Below are positions 1 through 5,443 of a stretch of DNA of 8,770 bases, piece by piece. Position numbers and translations under genes: made by a program. The DNA is taken from assembly GCA_019247245.1 (NCBI GenBank), contig JAFAPF010000458.1, positions 1-8,770 on the forward strand, in the 5' to 3' direction. The notes under the pieces are model-generated. The model was not told the DNA's origin, did not search any database, and was given only the letters and a program-made list of their open reading frames with translations. This DNA is from Rubrobacter sp. (lineage in GTDB: Bacteria > Actinomycetota > Rubrobacteria > Rubrobacterales > Rubrobacteraceae). How positions within the stretch are numbered: the first letter of the stretch is position 1; each line of letters begins with the position of its first letter.

Positions 1-1
1 G

Positions 2-199
2 CTGCTGGCCAGGGCCACAGAGATCAATCTGCCTATGAAGCTCGCTGCTGCCGAAGCTATAGCCTCGCTCAACACCGACTCGGGGCTCGTCCCTGACGCA
101 CTCGACCCGAGCGTACACGAGCAGGTGGCCAACGCAGTGAAGCAGGCGGCGATAGAGAGCGGTGTTGCCCGCTTCGATAATGCGCCCGCCAGCCTTTAG
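2..199 (+). CDS. NAD-dependent malic enzyme, C-terminal end (partial)
   Basis: The frame is open from the left edge to a TAG at 197-199 and gives the last 65 residues of a longer protein. The stretch containing MKLAAAEAIASL, then LVPDALDPSVHE and a final QAAIESGVAR, is the usual tail of bacterial malic enzymes, where a helix beginning MKLAAA is followed by P-x-x-x-DPxVxxxVAxAVxxAA and a closing GVAR. These enzymes oxidatively decarboxylate malate to pyruvate with NAD(P)+ in the cytosol. The catalytic and nucleotide-binding parts lie outside the window, so cofactor preference cannot be judged. The gene points towards the tRNA-fragment region and ends about 105 bases before it. I see no clear terminator after the stop. 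The call rests on the C-terminal signature only. Confidence 0.8.
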   Translation: MLARATEINLPMKLAAAEAIASLNTDSGLVPDALDPSVHEQVANAVKQAAIESGVARFDNAPASL

Positions 200-304
200 T
201 ACTCCCTGTACCGGAGGTTATAGCTGGCCGGACCGTAGGATAGTAATATGCTCAACAAGCCGACAGGCAATAAGCCCTGCGGCATAAGTGAGTCTTTAGA
301 GGAG

Positions 305-350
305 TTGCCGAACCTGAATTCGAGCCAGGACTAACGGATCCAGAGGCCGT
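305..350 (-). repeat. Fragment of tRNA-Gln 3' half (copy 1, att-like)
   Basis: These 46 bases match the 3' half of the intact tRNA-Gln at 5331-5376 at 39 of 46 positions without a gap. The match covers the acceptor 3' strand, the T arm, the variable region and the anticodon arm, then stops where the 5' half should begin. The differences break pairs of the T and acceptor stems, so this copy is not a working tRNA. On the right it runs into the repeat at 351-476. Confidence 0.75.
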
Positions 351-476
351 TTCCTTACATCTCTGGTTGTTCACTGCTGTTCAGAAGACCTCTATTCTAG
401 GCTCAATCCCTTAAGCTCGTGTTTCTCTTGGTTCGCCGATGTGCAGCTCCGTAACCGGCGGATCCCTATCAAAGGT
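351..476. repeat. Repeat R, copy 1, joined to tRNA fragment
   Basis: This stretch aligns over its whole length with 1765-1907. Identical blocks include GGTTGTT, GCTGTTCAGAA (376-386 and 1790-1800) and TTCGCCGATGT (432-442 and 1845-1855), with almost the same spacing between blocks. In both places it directly follows the tRNA-Gln fragment, so fragment plus repeat form one unit. It encodes nothing obvious. It could be the end of an integrative element next to its attachment core. Confidence 0.65.
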
Positions 477-525
477 GTTAGGTAGCTTGAGCTTCTGCGC
501 AGGAAGCTGTTGAGCAACTTGCTCC

Positions 526-1431
526 TCACAATTGCGGTAATACCGATCGCGCGAATGCCACCAGACGATCGACGTCGTCCACCTCCAGCCACTGCAACAC
601 GCCGGTCTCTGTCAAGGCGCCGAGCTGATCAACGATCTCGTTTGCGGTACCAACGATGACACCGCGTGCGTAGAGCCACTCGCGCGGCACTCCGTCGAGC
701 TTGCGTTCCACCTCCGCAGTAGTGCGGCCGAAGACGACGCGCGTCATCAGCCTCCGGCGCACCTGCCCCGGCGATCGTCCCGCTGCCCAGAGCAGCTCGT
801 CTAGGCGAGCACTAAGCCGAGCGAACTGCGGTGCTGACACGGCGATGGCATTCCATTCGTCGGCATAGTGAGCCGCCAAGGGAAGCGTCCGGTTGAGGCC
901 GTTACCGCCAATTATAATTGGCGGACCGCCCATGGCAGGCGGGTGCGGCATCAGCACCGCGTCGCGCAGCTGATAGAACTCGCCTTCGAAAGAAATGGGC
1001 TCCTCGCTACACAGGAGCCTGGTTATGACCTCAAGGCCCTCTTCGAGACGGGCGAAGCGGCGGTCAGTGCCCAGTAGCTCGAAGCCGTAGGTTTGATGTT
1101 CGCGTTCTTGCCAACCGGCGCCCAAGCCGAGCCAGAGGCACCCTCCGGACAGGTCATTAACCGCGGCTGCAGTCCACGCCGTGATGACTGGATGGCGGAA
1201 CGACACGGGTGAAACTAGGGGACCAAACTCGATCTTGCTCGTGTTGTTAGCGAGTCAAGTAAGCGAGGTCCAGCGTTCGAGTGAGTCGAGGCAGGGGCCA
1301 GCACGATTGGTGAAGCGATCAGAGCGATAGAGCCCGGCGAATCCGGTATCTTCGACGGTCCGAACAAGCCGACGCTAGCGCGTCCAGTTGACCCCGTTCT
1401 GCCCCTCGGTCATGATCTCTAAGCCGAGTAT
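526..1431 (-). pseudogene. F420-dependent LLM-class oxidoreductase (Rv1855c-like), broken by two stops
   Basis: The longest open piece (526-1206, GTG start) begins at SFRHPV, in the middle of a luciferase-like monooxygenase domain. The frame continues upstream without a shift: LANNTSKIEFGPLVSPV, then TGA (1255-1257), then VEDTGFAGLYRSD and LERWTSLT, then TAG (1375-1377) where the family has Trp, then EGQNGVNW. Hallmarks include EGQNG near the N-terminus, GLGAGWQEREH, EGEFY and GGPPIIIGGNG. The frame ends properly at TGA 526-528 after QWLEVDDVDRL. Restored, it would be about 300 residues, the normal length of these cytosolic F420-using enzymes. ATG at 1411-1413 or an ATA (once ATG?) at 1429-1431, which has a GGGGA motif upstream, may mark the start. 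Two substitution-type stops mean it is dead. A re-initiated C-terminal product from 1206 would lack the first barrel strands. Confidence 0.85.
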
Positions 1432-1530
1432 CGGAAGTCCCCTTTCCGCACCACAAGCTATAATGGTAGCGAGCAGCCTGCATCGTGATCAAGTGTGCTC
1501 TTGCGCCGCAACACCCCCATGTAGAGGCTT

Positions 1531-1641
1531 TTGTACATAGAGTACGGCTTCCACATCACCCTAATAATCACAGGCACCATTGTGGTCTACTGCTTCTTGA
1601 GCCTCTTGAGGGAGCAGCAGGCGAGAAGAAGTATCCGTTAG
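1531..1641 (+). CDS. Possible 36-residue single-span membrane peptide or remnant
   Basis: From a TTG at 1531 to TAG at 1639-1641 the frame reads as one hydrophobic segment (about residues 8-26, including ITLIITGTIVVY) followed by a basic, Gln-rich tail (LLREQQARRS). This resembles a small inner-membrane protein, or the membrane anchor of a larger lost protein. The layout recalls OadG-type decarboxylase gamma subunits, but the match is far too short to name it. AGAGG lies only three bases before the TTG, too close for a good ribosome site, and a stop lies three codons upstream. A decayed fragment is as likely as a live gene. Confidence 0.25.
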   Translation: MYIEYGFHITLIITGTIVVYCFLSLLREQQARRSIR

Positions 1642-1714
1642 GTAGAGCGTGTTGTAAGAGCCGGGGCCCATAGAGTAACAGTACCACGGCTTTCTTTATA
1701 CTCTATGCACCAGA

Positions 1715-1764
1715 TTGCCGAGCAGAGCTACATTCGAACCAGTACCAACCGATCTAGAGTCAGT
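1715..1764 (-). repeat. Fragment of tRNA-Gln 3' half (copy 2, att-like)
   Basis: From ATTCGAACCAG (from 1732) to TCAGT (ending 1764), 29 of 33 bases match tRNA-Gln from the T arm through the anticodon arm. The acceptor part is still seen as TTGCCGA, but about four extra bases and several changes spoil the T stem. The 5' half is absent. Like copy 1, it is followed at once by repeat R. Confidence 0.65.
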
Positions 1765-1907
1765 TTCCATGCATCCGCGGTTGTTTACCGCTGTTCAGAA
1801 AGCAGCTTATCTAAGCTTAATTACGGAAACCCGCGTTCTCGTTATTCGCCGATGTTTGCCGCGGCAACTGTCAAATCTCTGCCAAAATTGCCAGGGATAC
1901 TCGTGCT
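1765..1907. repeat. Repeat R, copy 2, joined to tRNA fragment
   Basis: This is the partner of 351-476, in the same orientation and order: a TTCC.T.CATC start, GGTTGTT, GCTGTTCAGAA and TTCGCCGATGT. Its distal part (CAAATCTCTGCCAAAATT, near 1872-1889) is matched by the copies near the intact tRNA. Weak plus-strand open frames through it are explained by the repeat and show no protein-like character. Confidence 0.65.
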
Positions 1908-2203
1908 TGTCTGATGTCCTTGTTCGGGGTCAGTACCGAGGGCGTAGTGGCACCTTGGTCTCTGCTCTCATTAGGCGTTCACGAACGCGGCTGGCAGCAG
2001 CGAGAATCGCAGCCGAGTGTGAGATCGCCTTCAGCTGCTACCGGGATCGACAAGTAGCTGATGAATCGTCAACACATATATCGGGTTGATCCAAGCTCCC
2101 TATGCAAAGTGCAAGCCTACTCCGATGACGTACCAAAACACTCGTTTTTGATACAGGCAATTAAGGTAATTCACTGATTATAAGTTGACGAGTTATGGCA
2201 CAC
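1908..2203. other. Gene-free stretch with a faint coding remnant
   Basis: No intact gene is visible. On the minus strand a 35-codon open piece (2037-1930) includes SAAILAAASRVRERLMRAE, which looks helical and protein-like. It lacks a start, is preceded by a stop, and matches no family I can name. A plus-strand frame across the same bases is equally Ala- and Arg-rich, so the strand is uncertain. From about 2090 to 2200 the sequence is AT-richer and apparently non-coding. Confidence 0.3.
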
Positions 2204-2233
2204 CTGGTCGGAGAATCCCCGTTCTCTGACCAG
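2204..2233. terminator. 12-bp stem hairpin downstream of the minus-strand unit
   Basis: CTGGTCGGAGAA (2204-2215) pairs with TTCTCTGACCAG (2222-2233) along all 12 positions, with one G-T pair and a 6-base loop. It sits about 93 bases beyond the last stop of the 4873-2327 minus-strand genes. Neither side carries a run of T, so a classical Rho-independent terminator is not shown. Hairpins without a U tract are proposed terminators in actinomycetes, which is the best guess here. A protein-binding palindrome is the alternative. Confidence 0.45.
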
Positions 2234-2326
2234 AGATACGTGACGGCAGGTTTAGTGGAGCGCACCTTTACTTTAGCGCACGCCTATTCTCATAAGCTAT
2301 TCGCCTCCTCAGAGGATAGTTCAGCT

Positions 2327-3227
2327 CTAACAAGGAACCACTTCCCGGGGTCTCACCTCATCGCTGAAGGGACCTCCAGGATAGCCGTTTATGGTCTACA
2401 TGTGCATCATCTCAGGCGGGGCATGCCACTGGGTGAGGCAGCCCACGATCTGGGGACCCGAAACTCCGGGCTCAGGCATCAGGTACATAGCCCCATCAGA
2501 AAACCTGACCTTAAGTGTTGGCGTAGACCAGCGCCTCCGGTCGAGTAGGGTCTAGGACCTCATCCTCTTGCTGGTAAGACGGATCGAGGTAGTACTCTAT
2601 CGGCTGCCAACTAGGAGAGATAGGTCGGTAGCCCTCAGCTTCATCTGCCGAGGGGTCCTCGTACTCTGCGACGCTTGCTTTGGCATCGGCCGCTAGCTTG
2701 TCGGCTGCTTACTGTTGCTCGGGTGTTGGGGCACTGTATACACTCTGCGTAGTGCTCTTTGTGCTCGGCGGAGCTCGTTGATGGTGGTGGCGGTGTCACA
2801 GCGAGGTTGTCTTCATATGAAACGCTGCTGGTCGTCCACATTACACCGTCGAGGGCAAGCACTATCAGCACAGCAGCACTGCCTAAAAAGGCCCGGCGGA
2901 AACCGTCAGTTCTCCGCCTTGGATTTTCTCCCGACTGTAGGTAGGAGTAGATGCCTCCAGCCAAGCCTACGAGGGCAGCACCCATGCCGAAAACAAGTAG
3001 AAAGTGGCCGAGGCCGATGATAACCGCGACGATGATGCGAGCGAGTGGGATGTAGTTGGGGTTGATGAGGTTGATGGTATTTTCGGTTCGAGCCAGATCG
3101 GTAGCAAAGGCAGCAAGTACCACACCCCATGAGGAGCCCACGAGGAAGGATACGAGGCCCCATCAGCCCGAGTATAAGCCACAAAGCGATCCTCTTCTTA
3201 CTTGCGGAGCCTTCTGGCGTCTACCAT
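2327..3227 (-). pseudogene. Multi-span membrane protein with extracytoplasmic domain, decayed
   Basis: Pieces in different frames join into one protein of about 300 residues. It begins MVDARRLRK (ATG 3225-3227), then IALWLILGLMG, LVSFLVGSSWGVVLA, a hydrophobic pair (IARIIVAVIIGLGHF-like, then GMGAALVGLAGGIYSYL) and LGSAAVLIVLALDGVMW, giving about four spans. A Pro/Ser linker follows, then APTPEQQ, AADKLAADAKASVAEYEDP, EGYRPISPSW, LDPTRPEALVYANT, DGAMYLMPEPG, GCLTQWH and PGGPFSDEV. The second half matches my memory of a conserved uncharacterised extracytoplasmic domain with GYRPI, DPxRPExLVYANT, GCLTxWH and GGPF motifs. Lesions are frameshifts near 3205, 3165, 2740 (two bases lost) and 2513, TAA at 2709-2711 and TAG at 2396-2398, the last where Trp is expected. 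The final stop is at 2327-2329. The start lies four bases after the oxygenase stop, so it was translationally coupled. It is surely inactive as a full-length protein. Confidence 0.75.
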
Positions 3228-3231
3228 ATAA

Positions 3232-3852
3232 TCAATTCTGAGGTGGCAGCCTCTGCCTCAACCCGAAGGCATATCTCGTCTCTTGGATGTCCGCAACGTA
3301 GTGGAAAGGCCTATTGTCCTCGTCACCGAAGAGGCCCGGAGCCCTTATAAGGATAACTTGCCCCGGAGAGGCGTCGATCTCTTTAGCATCCCTACCAGTC
3401 CTGTCAGAGCATACATAGAACCTTCCACTGCCACCGATGACGAACACGCAAACGAGGTTGACGAAACTCAACCCGTCTTTGTGTGGGGTGATACCGAGCG
3501 AGCCCTTCTCGTACTTCTGCAGCATTATCGAATCAAAGTTTAAGGCCGTCTGAAAAGGATATTGCTGTAACCCTGCTAGGCATCGCTCGATTAACTCCTG
3601 AAAAGAGTCCCTGAGCAACAGGTATCTGCTCCCAGCCGGGAACTCGCTGAACAAAGAGAGCTGCTGCCTTACTACTCTATCTCCACTGCCCACGACCTTG
3701 TCTATCGGCTTGTACTCATAGCCTTCTGCCTCCTTCAGAAGAGCTATCCTAAAATCTTCCTTGAGAATCCTCAGGGAAGCTGCACCGACAGAAGAAAGTT
3801 CTTCTAAGATCCTATCAAGCGTAAGGCTGCCAAGTACGAAAACATTCTCCAT
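3232..3852 (-). CDS. 2-oxoglutarate/Fe(II)-dependent oxygenase-like protein
   Basis: This intact 206-residue protein has the double-stranded beta-helix signature of the 2OG/Fe(II) oxygenase superfamily. The metal triad would be His124 and Asp126 (in TPHKDG) with His184 (in PFHYV), and Arg193 (in ETRYAFGLR) is placed to bind 2-oxoglutarate. Between them SPGQVILIRAPG forms a typical turn before the distal histidine. The first 100 residues are helical and specific to this group. Such enzymes couple oxidative decarboxylation of 2-oxoglutarate to hydroxylation of a substrate, which cannot be told here. No signal peptide is seen, so it is cytosolic. The ATG at 3850-3852 has only a weak AAGG 12 bases upstream. 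The stop at 3232-3234 is followed four bases later by the start of the broken membrane protein gene, indicating one transcript. It has no frame damage, unlike both neighbours. Confidence 0.75.
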   Translation of the reverse strand: MENVFVLGSLTLDRILEELSSVGAASLRILKEDFRIALLKEAEGYEYKPIDKVVGSGDRVVRQQLSLFSEFPAGSRYLLLRDSFQELIERCLAGLQQYPFQTALNFDSIMLQKYEKGSLGITPHKDGLSFVNLVCVFVIGGSGRFYVCSDRTGRDAKEIDASPGQVILIRAPGLFGDEDNRPFHYVADIQETRYAFGLRQRLPPQN

Positions 3853-3873
3853 CGCTTTACAGAGCCTTAATCT

Positions 3874-4067
3874 CTAGACCCCTAAACAACCTACCATGAG
3901 ATTCTGGAAGTGCTGAGCATCGTCAGGATCTAGCTTCTCTCCTCCTAGACAGTGCGGGTCATGGGAACCTGATGTGCAGCCTCCATACATGATATCTGAT
4001 CCCACCACTCGCCCTTCTCAGTAACATAGGGAATATGGATAGCTTTGCGGAAATGGTTTTTGGCCAC
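3874..4067 (-). pseudogene. Small unidentified gene broken by a frameshift
   Basis: From GTG 4065-4067, with GAGG ten bases upstream, the frame reads AKNHFRKAIHIPYVTEKGEWW. It then drifts into an unconvincing tail and stops at TAG 3945-3947. A second frame overlapping from about 4000 reads SDIMYGGCTSGSHDPHCLGG, then EKLDPDDAQHFQNLMVGCLGV, and stops at TAG 3874-3876. Joining them by one shift near 4000 gives a single protein of about 64 residues with a Cys- and Gly-rich middle. The gene begins 17 bases after the lipoprotein stop and ends 21 bases before the oxygenase start, so it filled a slot in the same operon. I do not recognise the family. An intact 38-residue peptide from ATG 3988-3990 is possible but has no clear ribosome site. 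Confidence 0.45.
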
Positions 4068-4084
4068 TCAGCCATTACCTCGGC

Positions 4085-4873
4085 TCACTCCCAGATGTAC
4101 GACACTATACTGAAGTTGCTCGTTCCGTCTGGAGCTGGTTTCGAGTTCACGGTCTTGTTCCCTTTGCCTATGCCCGAGTCGAGCACTATCACCCGGTAGT
4201 CGCTGAACTCAGCCTGCTGCTCGTACGCCTGTTCCTCGGCCTGCGAGCGAGGCCGCAAGCTGGCCTTCAACAAGCGCTCTTCGCCGTTAGCAAGCGTGGC
4301 CGTGCCCTGCAGGGCATGTTCGTCTGGCAGATACTTCGCCGAGACTTCATTTCCACGCTCTGACTTGGCCGTGATTACGTCCCCTTCCGCCTTGGTGAAC
4401 GTGTAGAGACCACCGATGCTTTCTGCCTTGGTCGTCGCGAATGGTAGATTCACCCCCCGAAGCTCGATCTGCCCGTCCACGGTCGAGTTCGCAACGGTCG
4501 CGCTCAGGGTCGCTTCGCCAGTCTGGGATTGCAGGTCGAGCTGGTCTTCTGCAATCTTGCCCGAGAAGAGCTGCGCGTTTCCGGTCGCATCGCACAGGTA
4601 AGTTGTAGCATTCCCAGCTTCGTCGACCGCCACCGCGATAAAGAAGTCGCCAGGATAGTAGCTCTTCTGGGGGTCGACACCCTGAACCGTCCCCACGTAC
4701 TCGGTGACTCCGTTGGCTGCCAGCGCAGTACCCTCCTTCTGGGAGCTACCCGGCGGCTGGGAGCTCGGCTGCTGCTCCTGGGAACTGCCGCAGCTAGCGA
4801 CTAAGGGTCCGAGAGCAAGCAGCGAGACGAGGATGATGCTGCAGCGAAGCAGATGATAAAGTAGATAATGCAT
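4085..4873 (-). CDS. Putative lipoprotein of unknown function
   Basis: The 262-residue product begins with a lipoprotein signal peptide: His/Arg-containing start, hydrophobic core (about residues 12-25) and lipobox VASC with Cys28 as the lipidated residue. A Ser/Gln/Pro-rich linker (about 29-50) precedes a beta-rich domain with repeated short strands such as GVTEYVGTVQG, FFIAVAVDEAG, LCDATGNAQLFSG and IGGLYTFTKAEGDV. There is no catalytic motif. The ATG at 4871-4873 is supported by AAGGA seven bases upstream. It is the first gene of the minus-strand unit running to 2327 and is undamaged. It should be anchored on the outer face of the membrane. Function is unknown; a binding or surface-exposed role is a guess from the architecture only. 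Confidence 0.75.
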   Translation of the reverse strand: MHYLLYHLLRCSIILVSLLALGPLVASCGSSQEQQPSSQPPGSSQKEGTALAANGVTEYVGTVQGVDPQKSYYPGDFFIAVAVDEAGNATTYLCDATGNAQLFSGKIAEDQLDLQSQTGEATLSATVANSTVDGQIELRGVNLPFATTKAESIGGLYTFTKAEGDVITAKSERGNEVSAKYLPDEHALQGTATLANGEERLLKASLRPRSQAEEQAYEQQAEFSDYRVIVLDSGIGKGNKTVNSKPAPDGTSNFSIVSYIWE

Positions 4874-5100
4874 GGAGTTTTCCTTTCTACTTTATTGGGC
4901 TTCCACTACCCAGCTGAAGGTCTACATCTCCTCGTGTCACTCTGTGTCCGGCCCTCTGCGCGGATCTAGAATCACTCTACGCCAAAGGTGAAGCGCCCGC
5001 ATCGACCGAATCATGTCTTTACCCGCACTCTCGGACCCTAGGACCCTGCTTCCTGAATAATTATGGTAAAAGTGCACCGCAAACGCGTTCGAGAATCTAC
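4874..5100. other. Upstream region of the lipoprotein gene, no gene seen
   Basis: No coding frame of protein-like character is visible on either strand. It should contain the promoter of the minus-strand unit, but I find no convincing -35/-10 pair. A direct repeat GGACCCTAGGACCCT lies near 5035-5049. Confidence 0.4.
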
Positions 5101-5203
5101 CAGTATCGTTAACGTTTAAGGCAAATTATCGAAACTTGTGTTTCTCATTGTTCGCCGTGGTGACCATCAAATCTCTCCAATAGCTACCGGAGACGCTCTA
5201 GCT
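5101..5203. repeat. Repeat R, copy 3, partial and diverged
   Basis: AAATTATCGAAAC, then TTTCTCATTGTTCGCCG (to 5157) and ATCAAATCTCTCCAA, aligns with the middle and distal parts of repeat R at 1828-1890, in the same order and orientation. TCAAATCTCT is identical in both. The tRNA-fragment head found with copies 1 and 2 is missing or unrecognisable. The copy lies 130 bases from the 3' end of the intact tRNA. Confidence 0.5.
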
Positions 5204-5205
5204 TT

Positions 5206-5270
5206 CCTACGGCCTCAACCGTTGCTGATGTAAGTTTCGGGAGTGCAATCTCTGTCAAAATAGGCTGATT
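5206..5270. repeat. Possible repeat R, copy 4, weak
   Basis: CCGTTGCTGATGT followed by CAATCTCTGTCAAAATAGGC resembles the TTCGCCGATGT ... CAAATCTCTGCCAAAATTGC order of copy 2. It sits between copy 3 and the tRNA gene. The similarity is short and could be chance. Confidence 0.3.
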
Positions 5271-5330
5271 CGTTTCCAACCTACTGTGCCACCAACATGT
5301 TTATGCTGGAAACGGAGGTACTTAGCGAAG

Positions 5331-5401
5331 CTGCCGGACCTGGATTCGAACCAGGACTAACTGATCCAGAGTCAGTCGTGCTGCCGTTACACCATCCGGC
5401 A
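5331..5401 (-). tRNA. tRNA-Gln(CUG)
   Basis: A complete cloverleaf of 71 bases folds: the acceptor TGCCGGA pairs with TCCGGCA, there is a short D arm (GTG/CAC), the anticodon stem is ACTGA/TCAGT around loop CTCTGGA, and the T stem is CCTGG/CCAGG around TTCGAAT. The anticodon CTG (plus-strand 5367-5369) reads CAG glutamine codons. The discriminator is G and no CCA is encoded, so CCA must be added after transcription. The gene starts 42 bases after the htpX stop. Its 3' half is the source of the two broken copies at 305-350 and 1715-1764. Confidence 0.95.
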
Positions 5402-5412
5402 AAGCGACGGGT

Positions 5413-5441
5413 ATTCTACCTTGTGGCGGCTCAGACGTCGA
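5413..5441 (-). promoter_or_regulatory. Sigma70-type promoter of tRNA-Gln
   Basis: On the minus strand TCGACG (5441-5436) and TAGAAT (5418-5413) are separated by exactly 17 bases. The tRNA 5' end lies 11 bases past the -10 box. The -35 box lies between the htpX stop and the tRNA. The match is 4 of 6 and 5 of 6 to consensus. Confidence 0.55.
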
Positions 5442-5443
5442 GC

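Larger units (their letters stand above)
305..5401. mobile_element. Candidate decayed tRNA-Gln-integrated segment
   Basis: The segment is bounded on the right by the intact tRNA-Gln gene and on the left by a 46-base copy of the 3' half of that tRNA in the same orientation. This is the layout left when a site-specific element integrates in a tRNA gene and restores it on one side. A second 3'-half copy at 1715-1764 would divide it into two units of about 1.4 and 3.6 kb. The content is accessory-looking: several broken genes, a lipoprotein and an oxygenase. No integrase, relaxase or phage gene survives, so this is inference from the repeats alone. A SINE-like spread of a tRNA-derived repeat is an alternative. 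Confidence 0.35.

Noticed and set aside
526..1431. Stop codon reassignment as the reason for in-frame TAG and TGA
   Set aside because: Both TAG and TGA would have to be recoded, while the intact genes here end with TGA, TAA and TAG at proper ends, and other broken genes also carry frameshifts.
1459..1464. Perfect TATAAT on the plus strand as a promoter
   Set aside because: No -35-like box lies 16-18 bases upstream and no convincing gene follows.
1705..2089. Two overlapping plus-strand open frames of 69 and 124 codons
   Set aside because: They run through the tRNA fragment and repeat R copy 2, have no ribosome site and no protein-like pattern.
2195..2548. A 117-codon plus-strand open frame
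   Set aside because: It begins at the hairpin and lies antisense to the membrane-protein pseudogene, whose minus-strand translation carries recognisable conserved motifs.
2641..3141. A 166-codon minus-strand frame read as a complete membrane protein
   Set aside because: Its last ~30 residues are out of frame: another frame over the same bases continues the real protein, and the N-terminus lies further upstream in a third frame.
5271..5314. Inverted repeat CGTTTCCA ... TGGAAACG below tRNA-Gln as terminator
   Set aside because: The stem is only 8 bp with a 28-base loop and there is no T tract, so it is weak evidence for termination.
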